Shown here: in pieces, positions 30,430-39,725 of the stretch
How the letters are laid out: every line of letters begins with the position of its first letter
Numbering within the stretch: position 1 is the stretch's first letter
Translations under genes and position numbers: made by a program
DNA from: Reyranella sp. CPCC 100927
Lineage (GTDB): Bacteria; Pseudomonadota; Alphaproteobacteria; Reyranellales; Reyranellaceae
Assembly: GCF_007859315.1 (NCBI RefSeq)
Contig: NZ_VOHA01000040.1
Location: 1 to 39,725 of the forward strand
Reading direction: 5' to 3'
DNA: 39,725 nt
Notes under the pieces: generated by a model
The model's database searches: none
What the model was told of the DNA's origin: nothing
What the model saw: the letters and a program-made list of their open reading frames with translations, nothing else

Positions 30430-32838
30430 ATGGACAATCGGGATGCAGCGTGGGCCGTGCCGACGCCAGCGCCTCCCCAACACCCGGCCGCTGCCAGCGA
30501 CACGCCCGCGGACAGCCTCAACCCGCTGGCGCCCGACACGGCCGTCGGCAAGTACCGCATCGTGGCGGTGCTGGGCCAGGGCGCCTTCGGCATTACCTAT
30601 CAGGCGCACGACACGCAGCTCGATCGCGCGGTGGCGATCAAGGAGTACATGCCGATGTACTTCGCCGCGCGACAGAACGATCATTCGGTCCTGCCGCGCT
30701 CGACACGCGTTGCCGAGGATTTCCGCTGGGGCCGCGAACGCTTCCTCGCCGAAGCCCGCACGCTGGCACGCCTCGAAAAAGCCGTGGGCGTCGTCAACGT
30801 CTACGATTTCCTCGAAGTCAACGGCACGGCCTACATGGTCATGGAGCTGGTGGCGGGCGATACGTTGGAGATGCGCCTGCGGCGCGAGCGGCAACTGCCG
30901 CAACCCGTCATCGAACGACTCCTCTACCCCCTGCTCGACGGCCTGGAGCGCGTGCACGAAGCCGGCTTCCTGCACCGCGACATCAAACCGGCCAACATCC
31001 TGATCGATCGCACCGGTCATCCGACCCTGATCGACTTCGGCGCGGCGCGCGTCGCCCTGCACGGTCGCACGCAGGCCATGACGGCAATCTACACGCCGGG
31101 TTACGCCGCGTTCGAGCAGTTCACGTCGGCGCATCAAGGACCATGGACCGATATCTACGCACTGGGTGCAACGCTCTATCATTGCGCCACGGGTCGCCTG
31201 CCGCCGGCGGCCAGCGATCGCATGATCGACGATGCGCTGGTGCCGGCGACGCAGGCCGCCAAGGGCCAGCTGGCGCCGGGACTACTGGCGGCGATCGACT
31301 GGGCCTTGAAGTTGAAGGCCGCCGATCGGCCGCAGACGATCGGCCAGTGGCGGCGCATCCTGTCGGGCGAATCGAGCGGCCCCACGGTGCGCCTTGCAAC
31401 ACCGATTGCCGCCAACGGTCCGAAGAAGAGGACGCGAGGGTGGTGGCTCGCCGGTCTGGCGGCCGCTGTGGCCGCGGCCGGTGCCGCCGGCGGCGGCGTC
31501 CACCTCTGGCAGCAGAGGCAGGACGCGCTGGTCCGGCAGGAGGTTGAGCGCAGGGCCGTAGAAGATGCAGAACGCAAAGCCGCGGCGGAAAAGGCCGAGG
31601 CCGATCTCGCGGCGCGGCGCCAGGCCGAGGAAGCCGCCGCGCGACGCGAGGCCGAGGCCCGCGCCCGCACCGACGCCGAAAGCAAGCAGCACGGCGCGGA
31701 CGCGGCGGCGCGCCCGCAGACCGCAACGTCGGCATCACCGCCTTCCGACGCAAAGCCGGCGGGTAATGACGCGCAGGCGCGCCAGGTCCAGGCGCACATC
31801 GAGCGCGGCGCCGATCATGCCCGCAAAGGTGCCTACGATCGCGCCATCGATGAATACACCCAGGCGATCCGCCTTCAGCCCGCCAGTGCGCTGGCCTTCT
31901 ATAACCGTGGCGATGCCTACAGCAGCATGGGTGACTACGACCGCGCCATCCAGGACTTCACGCAGGCTCTCACGCTGCAATCGGATTTCGCCATGGCCTT
32001 CAATGGCCGCGGCGTTGCCTATGACGGCAAGGGCGACACTGACCAGGCCATCCGGGATTACGACCAGGCGATCAAGCTGAAGCCGGACTATGCCGAGGCG
32101 TTCTACAACCGCGGCCGCGCCTACAAGCGCAAGGGCCAGGACGACCGCGCCACGCAGGACTACGATCAGGCGATCAGGCTCAAGCCGGATTTTGCCGTCG
32201 CGTTCAACAACCGCGGCAACATCTACAGAGGCAAGGGTCAGTTTGATCGCGCCATCCAGGACTATGACGAGGCGATCAAGCGCGATCCGGCTTTCGTGAT
32301 CGCCTTCAAGAACCGAGGCGATGTCTACGCCAGCAAGGGACAGCTCGATCGCGCCATCCAGGACTACAGCCAGGCAATCCGGATCGCGCCGGATTTCGCG
32401 GTGGCCTTCAAGGACCGCGGCGACGTCTACTATCGCCGGGGCGAATACGAGCGCAGCATCCAGGACTTCAGTGCAGCGACGAAGCTCGATCCTAAGAACG
32501 CCGTCACCTGGCATGGCCTTTGCTCTGCGCGGGCCTTGGTGGGTCAACTCGAGGCGGCACTGACAGATTGCACTGAATCGCTGAAACTGCGCCCCAATGA
32601 CCCCAATGCCTTGGACAGCCGCGGCTTTGCCCTGCTGAAGCTTGGCCGCCTGGATGACGCCATCGTCGACTATACGAGCGCGCTCACCGTCGATGCACGG
32701 CGTGCCGTGTCACTCTACAGCCGCGGCATCGCGCGGCTGCGCAAGGGCGATACCGCGGCAGCCAGAACCGACATGACGGCGGCGGCAGCGATCGATCGCA
32801 ATATCGCCGCCAAGATGCGGAAATACGGTGTGCAACCA
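30430..32838 (+). CDS. Membrane Ser/Thr protein kinase with TPR repeats
   Basis: An 803-residue protein. Kinase domain about 38-315: glycine loop LGQGAFGITY, Lys71 (VAIKEY), HRDIKPANIL (Asp184), DFGAAR (Asp202) and an activation segment with YTPGYAAFEQ. The APE-type glutamate sits in AFEQ. A single transmembrane helix lies near 338-357, followed by an Ala/Glu/Arg-rich coiled coil (360-445) and about nine TPR units (465-795) of the form AFYNRGDAYSSMGDYDRAIQDF. The kinase is intracellular and the TPRs lie outside the membrane. It is a eukaryotic-type (Hanks) kinase, probably a sensor that reads protein contacts. I chose ATG 30430. The lipoprotein gene 225 bp downstream may be linked. Confidence 0.88.
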
Positions 32839-33066
32839 TAAGACGACGCGCAGCACTGCAGAGACGTGAATCATTCAAATGAAACCGTCGTGCCGTTGAC
32901 TCGCATTGACCCAGTCACCAGATGGCATCGGGGACTCTTCGGATCACAGCTCTGCGTGCAGCCGTCTGCATTCAATCGTGCAGTGCCAACAACATCAGGC
33001 GCAGCACGATCAAGAACCGTCATCCGGGCCCTTCAAGACAAGCGATGTCGACCCACGCAGGACCAC

Positions 33067-34029
33067 ATGGACACGCATCCCAGGAAGATTCGGACGGTGA
33101 TCGCTCTGGTCACCGTATTCGCAGCGACCGCTTGCGCCGCCCCTCAATACGAAAAGCCCATCGGCACGTTCGCGACAGCGACATCCGACGCCCAGGCTGC
33201 ACTGGCGAGCTACAGCAGGGGTATCATCGCGGCGCAGGAGGACAGTACCCGCAACAGCGCTGTCGCCGCGCCATACCGCGTGCGCTCGCTGGCGGGCGAA
33301 TGCGGTCCGACATCGACGCGCTGCCGGCTGGTCTTCGATCAGCAACAGGGTGATCCCAGTCCGCTCTATCAGCCGCAGGATGATCCCAGCCCAGCGGTAT
33401 CATCAACCGCCAGCGAGTTGCGCCGGGTGGTCACGTTCATGGCGGCGGTTTCCAAGTACACCGAGAGCCTGAATGCGATCGCCACAGCCGACACGGCCGC
33501 GACCGTCGACAGGAATCTCAGCGCCAGCGGCGCCTCCGTCGCCAAGATTGCAGCCCTGATGCCGGGCGAGAGCGCATCATCGCCCACCGGCTATGAGCGA
33601 TCGTCATTCGCCACCATCGGGTGGATCAGGTTCGATGCCTTGAAGCAGGCGGTATCGCGCGCCGATCCCGTACTGGCAAAAGCCGACGCCGCGTTCGGTG
33701 CTGCCGTGCAGCAGGCAACTGTGGCGATGCAGGCGCACATGGCCGATGTCGTCGCCGCGCGGCGTGCCGCGTTCCGTGCCAGGAGCACGCGAGAGAACCT
33801 CGAAAGGGTCACGGCCGCCGCCGAGGCCTATGACTCGTTCCTGAGGAACGAGGCCACACCGGACGCGGTTCTGAAGGAACTCGTCAAGGCCCACGCCAAC
33901 CTCAACAAGGCGCTGCAATCGTCCGATACCTCGGTCACGAAGCTCGCCGAGCAGATGAGCGCATTCCAAACGCACGCCAACCGTCTCGCCAAGATCCTGA
34001 CCGACCTCCAGACGGCACAGCGCAGTTGA
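33067..34029 (+). CDS. Predicted lipoprotein, helical, function unknown
   Basis: A 320-residue protein. It starts MDTHPRKIRTVIALVTVFAA with a lipobox-like ATAC before Cys25, suggesting a lipid anchor. The remainder is mostly helical and Ala-rich, with a charged region RRAAFRARSTRENLERVTAAAE and a C-terminal coiled-coil-like stretch. Segments CGPTSTRCRLVF (Cys pair) and repeated QDDPSP/QGDPSP motifs are distinctive. CAGGA lies 5 nt upstream of the start. I recognise no family. It follows the kinase-TPR gene on the same strand. Bases 32842-33066 show no gene. Confidence 0.7.
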   Translation: MDTHPRKIRTVIALVTVFAATACAAPQYEKPIGTFATATSDAQAALASYSRGIIAAQEDSTRNSAVAAPYRVRSLAGECGPTSTRCRLVFDQQQGDPSPLYQPQDDPSPAVSSTASELRRVVTFMAAVSKYTESLNAIATADTAATVDRNLSASGASVAKIAALMPGESASSPTGYERSSFATIGWIRFDALKQAVSRADPVLAKADAAFGAAVQQATVAMQAHMADVVAARRAAFRARSTRENLERVTAAAEAYDSFLRNEATPDAVLKELVKAHANLNKALQSSDTSVTKLAEQMSAFQTHANRLAKILTDLQTAQRS

Positions 34030-34059
34030 CACCCGCTATCGCTCGAGTGTGACTCGGGA

Positions 34060-34148
34060 CTGTCATCCCGAGTGTAGCGAGGGATCTTTCGATGCAGGCG
34101 CAGCTGTGCGTCACGCGCAAAGATCCCTCGCTCCGCTCGGGATGACAG
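34060..34148. repeat. Long dispersed hairpin, copy 3
   Basis: Arm CTGTCATCCCGAGTGTAGCG and following bases (34060-34089) pairs with 34119-34148 with few mismatches. Same family as copies 1 and 2. It lies between the lipoprotein stop and the selB stop, where the two genes converge, and could end or protect both transcripts. Confidence 0.85.
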
Positions 34149-34184
34149 CTGCATCAGTGATGCGTGATGTCGGGCACACAGCAT

Positions 34185-34210
34185 GATGCGGGCGGGACGC
34201 CCGCGCTCCC
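34185..34210. repeat. 26-bp repeat after selB, left copy
   Basis: GATGCGGGCGGGACGCCCGC and following bases contain a 7-bp stem with a 3-nt loop. The same 26 bases with one difference recur in the same orientation at 36225-36250, so selB lies between direct copies. The left copy ends 6 nt from the selB stop and may act as its 3' hairpin. Confidence 0.8.
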
Positions 34211-34216
34211 AGGTTC

Positions 34217-36157
34217 CTAAGACGGACCGGCGCCCTTGACGAATCGCTCGTAGCGATCCTTGTTCACGACACGCACCTGGTCACGCAAGGTCGTGATGCC
34301 GCCGCGATCGAAGAACTCCAGGATCTGGATCGCCACCTTGCGGCCGCCGCCGATGCGGTCGCGGAACTCGGCGGCCTTGAAGCGACCATCAGCGGCCTGG
34401 GCCGCGAGGTCGGCGGTGATCTTCGCCATCTCGATGACGGGCCCGCGCAGGAAGAAATGATCAGGCGCCACCTGCCAGACGACGCCCATGCGGCTCAGGC
34501 GGCGCAGAAGATCGCGCACCTTGTTCTCGGGCACACCATCGCGATCGGCAAAATCGCGCACGCGCGGCGGACCGAAGCGTTCCGCCTCCAAGGTCGGTTG
34601 GATACGCACCCACAGCTTCTCATCCTCGGGCGACAGGCGCACGGCGTGGCCGGGCAGGCGCAGCCACGGCCCGTCGGCTTCGATCGCCTTGGCCGCCAGC
34701 AGCGCCGCCGCGATGGCCGCGAACGGCGGTGCCGCGATCTTCATCGGCAGTGCCACGCGCAAGCGCTCCGGCTCCAGGCCGGCGCTGTTGGGCTGTTTCT
34801 GGTGATGTGCGCCCAACGTCTGAACGACCGCCGCCTCGATCGTCGCCCATCGCTCGGGCGCCAACGCGAAGATGCCACCGTCAGACGCCGGCAACGCCCG
34901 TAGACCTGCGGCGGCCACGGCAGCATCACGTGCGGCGGGCCGCAGGTTGCGCGCCAGCGCGACGGTGGCCAGATCGATGATGTGCGGCGGCAACGATGCC
35001 AATGCGCCCAGTGCCCGGGCAGGATCGGACTCCTCGGATGCCGCCAGCCACGCCAGCCGGTCAGGCCGGCGGCGAAAACGTGTCGGTGGCCAGGGATCGA
35101 GCACCATGCCGCCGGCCATGGTGCGCCGGGCGGACTGGTCGCGCAGGATCAAGCGATCGCCGTGCAGGGCACCCACCGGCTGTTCGAGAACGAGCTGGGC
35201 CAGCGCCGCGTCGCCTGGCGCCAGCGTTTCGGTATCGAGCAACACGACGCGGCCCATGGCATGCGCCGCACCCAGGTGCAAGTGAACCGGCGTCCAGTGG
35301 CGCAGCGGCCGTACCTCGTCGGCCAGCAGGCGCAGACGAATGTCGAGGCGATCGGTTGGCCGCCGCAACTCGGCCGATACCAGCCAGTCGCCGCGATGGA
35401 TCGCATCCTTGGCGATCTGCGGGCCGGCGATGTTGAGCGCGCAGCGCTGGCCGGCACGCCCGGTCTTGGACGGCGTGTTCTGCGCGTGGATGCCGCGCAC
35501 GCGCGCCGCCGCGCCGCTGGAGAGCAGCGCCAGCTGATCGTCGTGCCCCACCGCGCCGGTGAACACCGTGCCCGTCACCACCGTGCCGGCGCCCGCCACG
35601 GTGAAACAACGGTCGACGGGCAGGCGGAACCAGCCGTCGGCGGCGCGATCAACCGTGGCCTCCGCCTCCAGTTCCAGCCGTGTCTTCAGGTCGGCGACAC
35701 CGGTACCGCTCTGCGCCGACACCGGCATGATGTCGGCATCGGCCAGTGTCGTGCCGGCGAGCAGCGCCCGGATCTCATCCTCCATCCGCGCCAGCCGGTC
35801 GGCATCGGCGAGGTCCGCCTTGGTCAGCGCCACGACACCGCGCGTCACACCCAGCAGATCCAGGATGGCCAGGTGCTCGCGGGTCTGCGGCATCGGCCCG
35901 TCATCGGCCGCCACGACGAGCAACGCGAAGTCGATGCCGCCGACGCCCGCCAGCATGTTGTGGATGAAGCGCTCGTGGCCCGGCACATCGACGAAGCCCA
36001 GCGTACGGCCGTTGTCCAGCGGCAGGTAGGCGAAGCCGAGATCGATGGTGATGCCGCGCGCCTTCTCCTCCGGCAGGCGGTCGGTATCGACGCCGGTCAA
36101 CGCCCGCACCAGGGTGGTCTTGCCGTGGTCGATGTGACCCGCGGTGCCGATGATCAT
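34217..36157 (-). CDS. selB: Selenocysteine-specific elongation factor SelB
   Basis: A 646-residue GTPase. G1 is [10 protein letters not shown] (7-16), the G2/G3 region has [13 protein letters not shown] and [10 protein letters not shown]4 is TKAD and G5 SAQSG. Beta-barrel domains follow ([19 protein letters not shown] and others), then four winged-helix domains to the C-terminus ([25 protein letters not shown] and [11 protein letters not shown]-like helices) that bind the SECIS hairpin in the mRNA. The length is normal. It delivers Sec-tRNA to UGA codons of selenoproteins. Its AGGGAG ribosome site lies in the 3' arm of the palindrome at 36165-36177. It is last in the fdhE-selA-Sel1-selB cluster. 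Confidence 0.95.
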   Translation of the reverse strand: MIIGTAGHIDHGKTTLVRALTGVDTDRLPEEKARGITIDLGFAYLPLDNGRTLGFVDVPGHERFIHNMLAGVGGIDFALLVVAADDGPMPQTREHLAILDLLGVTRGVVALTKADLADADRLARMEDEIRALLAGTTLADADIMPVSAQSGTGVADLKTRLELEAEATVDRAADGWFRLPVDRCFTVAGAGTVVTGTVFTGAVGHDDQLALLSSGAAARVRGIHAQNTPSKTGRAGQRCALNIAGPQIAKDAIHRGDWLVSAELRRPTDRLDIRLRLLADEVRPLRHWTPVHLHLGAAHAMGRVVLLDTETLAPGDAALAQLVLEQPVGALHGDRLILRDQSARRTMAGGMVLDPWPPTRFRRRPDRLAWLAASEESDPARALGALASLPPHIIDLATVALARNLRPAARDAAVAAAGLRALPASDGGIFALAPERWATIEAAVVQTLGAHHQKQPNSAGLEPERLRVALPMKIAAPPFAAIAAALLAAKAIEADGPWLRLPGHAVRLSPEDEKLWVRIQPTLEAERFGPPRVRDFADRDGVPENKVRDLLRRLSRMGVVWQVAPDHFFLRGPVIEMAKITADLAAQAADGRFKAAEFRDRIGGGRKVAIQILEFFDRGGITTLRDQVRVVNKDRYERFVKGAGPS

Positions 36158-36164
36158 GGATTTT

Positions 36165-36250
36165 GCTCCCTGGGAGCGCGGGCCTCTGGCCCGCTCACGT
36201 CAGGCGAAAGCAAACTTGTCACCTGATGCGGGCGAGACGCCCGCGCTCCC
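36165..36250. repeat. Palindromic repeat between selB and the Sel1 gene
   Basis: GCTCCCTGGGAGC (36165-36177) is a short palindrome whose minus-strand 3' arm is the selB ribosome site. GGGAGCGCGGGC (36172-36183) pairs with GCCCGCGCTCCC (36239-36250) over 12 bp. The 26-bp unit at 36225-36250 repeats after selB (34185). This is a second palindromic repeat family distinct from the long hairpins. Confidence 0.8.
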
Positions 36251-36263
36251 GGGAGAGAGAACC

Positions 36264-37043
36264 TCATGCCTGGTCTCCCGCCGCGATCAGGCGTTCGGCT
36301 TCGGCGGTCTGCTCTATCGAAATGATCGGCTTCACGCGCGCCAGGAAGCCGGCAGCAATCTCGCTGCCCTGGCGCTGGGCGCGCGTGAGCCAGCGCCAGG
36401 CCAGCATCTGGTCGGGTGCTACGCCTAGCCCGAGGTGATAGGCGGCGCCCAGCATCGCCTGCGCCTCGGCATCGCCCAGGCGCGCGGCCTTCTCGAACCA
36501 CTGTGCCGCCTGCACCGCATCGCGCTCGACACTCCAGGCGTTGTGATGGATCTGACCGAGCCGGCACATGGCCGAGGCAATGCCTTGCGCCGCTGACGCT
36601 TCAGCCCAACGTCGCGCCAACAGCCAGTCCCGCTCCATGCCGACGCCTTCGCACGCCATCCAGCTCAGCATGTTCTGCGCTTCGGCGTCACCCGCCTCGG
36701 CGGCGCGGGCATACCAATGCGCCGCCTGCGTAAGGTCGCCATCGGTACCACGGCCCTCGTAATACATCAGCGCCAGATTGCGCTGCGCCAGCACGTCGCC
36801 GGCATCGGCGGCGTGTCGGAACCAGCGCACGGCCTCGTCGTCGTCGCGCGGCACGCCGTTGCCGGTGGCGAACAGGCCGCCGAGATTGCTCTGGGCGCGC
36901 GCTACGCCTTTGTGCGCCAGGTCGTGCCACAGGGCGAAGGCGGCTTCGACGTCGCCAGCCTCGAAAGCCAGGCGCGCACGGTCCAGCACCGCGTCGACCG
37001 GCTCGACGGCAGGCCGCCGCATCAGGCGCGCGAGGAGACTCAT
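36264..37043 (-). CDS. Sel1-like (SLR/TPR) repeat protein inside the sel cluster
   Basis: A 259-residue protein with about six Sel1-like repeats of about 36 residues ([20 protein letters not shown] and [19 protein letters not shown]), from about residue 45 to 225. It has no signal peptide. Sel1 repeats bind partner proteins. The gene is between selA and selB and its ATG overlaps the selA stop (ATGA), so it is translationally coupled to selA. Its GGGGAG ribosome site is the 3' arm of a repeat hairpin. A role in selenoprotein or formate dehydrogenase maturation is only inferred. The name Sel1 is unrelated to selenium. Confidence 0.85.
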   Translation of the reverse strand: MSLLARLMRRPAVEPVDAVLDRARLAFEAGDVEAAFALWHDLAHKGVARAQSNLGGLFATGNGVPRDDDEAVRWFRHAADAGDVLAQRNLALMYYEGRGTDGDLTQAAHWYARAAEAGDAEAQNMLSWMACEGVGMERDWLLARRWAEASAAQGIASAMCRLGQIHHNAWSVERDAVQAAQWFEKAARLGDAEAQAMLGAAYHLGLGVAPDQMLAWRWLTRAQRQGSEIAAGFLARVKPIISIEQTAEAERLIAAGDQA

Positions 37044-38599
37044 TTTTTCTCCCCACGCAGTGGGGAGGTGCCCCGATACGACGTTTCGACGCGAGGCGTC
37101 GAAACGTCGGTGCGCGGAGGGAACCCGACGTGATCTTGATTACTGAGACCTCGTCGGCTCCCTTTCCGGCCCTCGGCCACCCCGGTGGAAGCTTTGCTTC
37201 CACCTGATCCCAGCGAAGCTGGGGGGAAGACAAGCTCTGCGAGTTGTTCGGCGAAGCCGGCTTCGTCCTCGAGGCAGCGCAGGTCGAACTTCAGGCGATC
37301 GTCCTCGATGCGGCCGATGACGGGCACCGGCAGGGCGCGGAAGGCATCGGCCAGGCGCTCGACCGCGGCGCCGCTTTTCGTCCCCATCGCCTTGATCGAG
37401 AGCGCATGGCTGGGCAGCAGATCGACCGGCAGGGCGCCGCTGCCGATCTGGCTGCGGCAGGCCTCGATCACGACCTCGGCCTTGCCTTCCAGCACGCGTG
37501 CCACCAGCGGCAGCATGCGCTGCGCAACGGCCTCGATATCGGCGGCCGGGCGTGTCAGCAGGCGCAAGGTCGGCAGGCGCTCGGCCAAACGATCGGGATC
37601 GGCATAGAGCCGCAGCGTCGCTTCAAGGGCCGCCAACCGTCCCTTGTCCAGACGCAGCGCGCGCTTCAGCGGATTCTTGTTGAGCTTCTGAATCAGGTCC
37701 TTGCGGCCGACGACAATGCCGCATTGCGGGCCGCCCAGCAGCTTGTCGCCGCTGAAGGTGACGAGGTCGGCACCTGCAGCGAGCGCCTCGCGCGGCGTCG
37801 GCTCGTGCGGCAGGCCCCAGCGCTCGAGATCGACGAGTTGGCCGCTGCCGAGGTCGTTGGCGAAAGGCAGGCCGTGCTTGTGCGCCAGCGCCGCGAGCTC
37901 GGCCTCGGGCACCGTGTTGGTGAAACCGACCACGGCATAGTTGGAGGGATGCACCTTCATCAGCATCGCGGTCTCGGGACCGATGGCGGCCTCGAAGTCG
38001 CGCAGATGCGTGCGGTTGGTGGTGCCGACCTCGACCAGGCGGCAGCCGGCGCGCGCCATGATGTCGGGCACGCGGAAGGCACCGCCGATCTCGATCAGCT
38101 CACCGCGCGATACCGGCACCGCCTTGCCCTGGGCCAGCGTGTTCAGCACCAGCACCACGGCGGCAGCGTTGTTGTTGACGACGGTGGCGTCCTCGGCGCC
38201 GGTCAGCTGCGTGAGCCAGCCGCGCACGTGATCATCGCGCTCGCCGCGGCTGCCGCCCGCGACGTTGAACTCGAGATTGGACGGACGCGCCAGCACCTCG
38301 GTCATCGCCGCGATGGCGGCATCGGCCAGGAGCGCGCGGCCGAGATTGGTATGCAGCACCGTGCCGGTGAGATTGAACATCGGCCGCTGCGAAGGCGCCA
38401 TGCGCGCCGCCAGCTTGTCAGCCGCCAGCGCCACGACGCCGTCCGTGTCGGCCACCGCCTTGGCGACCCGCAGGTCGGCCAGCGCCGCGCGCACCGCCTC
38501 GGTGGCCGGCATCCGGCCATAGCGCTCGATCAGCGCCAGCGCGGCGGAACCCTTGAGAACTCGGTCGACGGCGGGAAGGCGGGACAGATCAACAGTCAC
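37040..38599 (-). CDS. selA: L-seryl-tRNA(Sec) selenium transferase SelA, with repeat-derived tail
   Basis: A 519-residue PLP enzyme. The cofactor lysine is Lys286 in [33 protein letters not shown] and [11 protein letters not shown] are typical. It converts Ser-tRNA(Sec) to Sec-tRNA(Sec) using selenophosphate. Family members run about 460-470 residues; homology-like sequence stops near residue 458 (LAELVF), and residues about 459-519 are encoded by hairpin repeats ([19 protein letters not shown] and onward). The start codon is GTG. Its stop overlaps the next gene's ATG (ATGA). fdhE precedes it by 96 bp. SelD is not encoded here. Confidence 0.94.
   Translation of the reverse strand: MTVDLSRLPAVDRVLKGSAALALIERYGRMPATEAVRAALADLRVAKAVADTDGVVALAADKLAARMAPSQRPMFNLTGTVLHTNLGRALLADAAIAAMTEVLARPSNLEFNVAGGSRGERDDHVRGWLTQLTGAEDATVVNNNAAAVVLVLNTLAQGKAVPVSRGELIEIGGAFRVPDIMARAGCRLVEVGTTNRTHLRDFEAAIGPETAMLMKVHPSNYAVVGFTNTVPEAELAALAHKHGLPFANDLGSGQLVDLERWGLPHEPTPREALAAGADLVTFSGDKLLGGPQCGIVVGRKDLIQKLNKNPLKRALRLDKGRLAALEATLRLYADPDRLAERLPTLRLLTRPAADIEAVAQRMLPLVARVLEGKAEVVIEACRSQIGSGALPVDLLPSHALSIKAMGTKSGAAVERLADAFRALPVPVIGRIEDDRLKFDLRCLEDEAGFAEQLAELVFPPASLGSGGSKASTGVAEGRKGSRRGLSNQDHVGFPPRTDVSTPRVETSYRGTSPLRGEKK
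37049..37223. repeat. Cluster of four hairpins forming the selA 3' end
   Basis: Four perfect hairpins: 37049-37067 (CTCCCCAC/GTGGGGAG, 3-nt loop), 37079-37109 (14-bp stem, 3-nt loop), 37184-37204 (GGTGGAAGC/GCTTCCACC) and 37209-37223 (CCCAGC/GCTGGG). The first matches the repeat after soxZ (134-154) on the opposite strand. All lie inside the selA reading frame. The first supplies the ribosome site of the Sel1 gene. Confidence 0.85.
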
Positions 38600-38654
38600 G
38601 GATAGCTCGCACGCGAGACGGCGGGACCCTGCCCGCGGCAGGAACAGGGCAACC

Positions 38655-38674
38655 TAACCGCTTCATGGTGCGGT
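38655..38674. other. Small hairpin between fdhE and selA
   Basis: AACCGC, eight bases, GCGGTT gives a 6-bp stem in the 96-bp fdhE-selA gap. No U-tract follows. The role is unknown; it could set relative fdhE and selA expression. Confidence 0.35.
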
Positions 38675-38695
38675 TGTCGAACCACGAAGGCTTCA

Positions 38696-39655
38696 TCAAT
38701 GGCCGCGGGTCAGGGGCTCCGGATCGCCCTCCTCGATCTCAGGCAGCAGGTAGAAGCTGGGACAGGCGCGGGCCCAGCCGGCTTCCGACACCAGGATATC
38801 GAGCATCAGGCTGGCGAGATCGTCGGCCATGGGATCAACGCCGGCGTCCTCCTCGACATAGAGGATCTTGGTATAGGTGCGGCATTCGTCGCAGGTCTCG
38901 GCCCGCACCGCCTTCGACCCGCTCTCGACGTTCTGATAGGCAATACCCTTGGTCGAGACGCAGTGGGCGCACTGGATGCGCGTGTAGCTCCAGCGCGTCT
39001 GGCACAGGGAGCAGCACAGGAAGCGCGAGCCTTGCCGGCCACGCGCCGCATCCACGATCGACGCCACGGCCAGCGCGCCGCAGACCGGGCAGAGATTGCG
39101 CGGTTCCACCGGCTGCGGATCGCCCGGGTCGAGCAGCGCCGCCATGCGCGCGAAATGCAGCTCCAGCGCCGCCCCGGCGAATGGCACTTCGGCGGTCTCC
39201 CATCCCTCGTGTGCCTCACGCAGCACGCGATCGGCCAGCGCGTCGATCGAGGCATCGTCGCGATGACTGAAAGCAGCCAGCGCCTGCGCCGCAGCCTCCG
39301 GCATATCGACACGTTTGAGTGCCGCCGCCAGCGCGCGGGCGCCGGCCACGAACGAGGCGTCGCGCTTCCAGGTCAGGCGATCGATCAGCGGAAACTCGTG
39401 GGCATGGCAGAAGGCGATGTGGTCCTTGCCGGGCAGGGTGCCGACCGGCAAATGTGGTGCCACATCATGCTGCGCCCGCGCGATCGCGGCGAGAAAGCGC
39501 AGATAGGATTCGAGCGGATGGTCGGCCGCGAGTGCATCCAGGCGCTCGGCACGCATCCTGAAGTGCGATGCGATATCAGGCAGCCGCGCGAACGCCGGCA
39601 CGGCGATCTGGCCGATATCGACCGGTTCGGGAACCACCTTGCCTTTGAGGGCCAT
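38696..39655 (-). CDS. fdhE: Formate dehydrogenase accessory protein FdhE
   Basis: A 319-residue protein with four CxxC pairs in a rubredoxin-like zinc/iron site: 189/192 (CPVC), 215/218 (CSLC), 229/232 (CAHC) and 255/258 (CDEC). The helical N-terminal part contains RFLAAIARAQHDVAPHLP. FdhE assists maturation of respiratory formate dehydrogenase in the cytoplasm, before Tat export. It sits directly upstream of selA. Its place in the same strand cluster as selA/selB implies a selenocysteine formate dehydrogenase, expected further right. Bases 39656-39725 may hold the end of that gene, but I cannot resolve it. Confidence 0.93.
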   Translation of the reverse strand: MALKGKVVPEPVDIGQIAVPAFARLPDIASHFRMRAERLDALAADHPLESYLRFLAAIARAQHDVAPHLPVGTLPGKDHIAFCHAHEFPLIDRLTWKRDASFVAGARALAAALKRVDMPEAAAQALAAFSHRDDASIDALADRVLREAHEGWETAEVPFAGAALELHFARMAALLDPGDPQPVEPRNLCPVCGALAVASIVDAARGRQGSRFLCCSLCQTRWSYTRIQCAHCVSTKGIAYQNVESGSKAVRAETCDECRTYTKILYVEEDAGVDPMADDLASLMLDILVSEAGWARACPSFYLLPEIEEGDPEPLTRGH

Positions 39656-39725
39656 GATCAGACAGTCATGTGTGGACGGCCCCCGTTTCGCAAGGGGAAT
39701 CGAGCAGCGAGTATCGGCGACGAAG

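Overview
The window is GC-rich and densely coded. Its protein types (Sox and MtoX sulfur enzymes, many TctC/Bug receptors, SelA/SelB/FdhE, palindromic repeats) fit an Alphaproteobacterium, perhaps Rhodospirillales- or Reyranella-like; no rRNA or marker gene fixes the taxon. I see no rRNA, CRISPR array, transposase, integrase or replication origin. There is one tRNA gene, a selenocysteine tRNA.

1-9.7 kb is a sulfur-oxidation region. A minus-strand operon soxS-soxXA-soxY-soxZ, with SoxX and SoxA fused in one three-haem protein, runs off the left edge. Divergent from it is a two-cysteine ArsR-family repressor of the SqrR/BigR/SoxR type. Next come an exported alpha/beta hydrolase, a polytopic membrane protein and a methanethiol oxidase / selenium-binding protein (MtoX). 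After a repeat-bearing gap comes a lipoate-ligase-like gene divergent from dsrE-like and lbpA-like (GcvH-like) genes. This set accompanies the cytoplasmic sHdr pathway in other bacteria, but no Hdr subunit is visible here. Two unrecognised minus-strand genes follow.

9.7-19.3 kb is a two-partner secretion locus: a 2,230-residue TpsA exoprotein with 17 tandem YDG/MBG-like repeats, a small exported protein, and the TpsB outer-membrane transporter. An AT-rich upstream region holds a perfect 20-bp palindrome. 19.3-28.9 kb is mixed metabolism: a small membrane protein, a Vgb-like propeller with a cytochrome c, a short TetR-like protein, an acyl-CoA dehydrogenase, a coupled TctC receptor-sulfatase pair, an HExxH metalloprotease-like protein of lower GC, and a second TctC receptor.

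29.0-39.7 kb carries msrB, tRNA-Sec (UCA anticodon), a chimeric gene remnant, a membrane Ser/Thr kinase with TPRs, a lipoprotein, and the minus-strand cluster fdhE-selA-(Sel1-repeat gene)-selB. A selenocysteine formate dehydrogenase is expected beyond the right edge. selD is not in the window.

Two cross-cutting features stand out. First, hairpin repeats lie in and between genes; they place the Shine-Dalgarno sequences of three genes in hairpin arms and encode about 60 extra residues at the SelA C-terminus. Second, the genes could form a plausible one-carbon/sulfur chain: methanethiol oxidation yields sulfide (to Sox/sHdr) and formaldehyde (to formate, then formate dehydrogenase). That link is inference.
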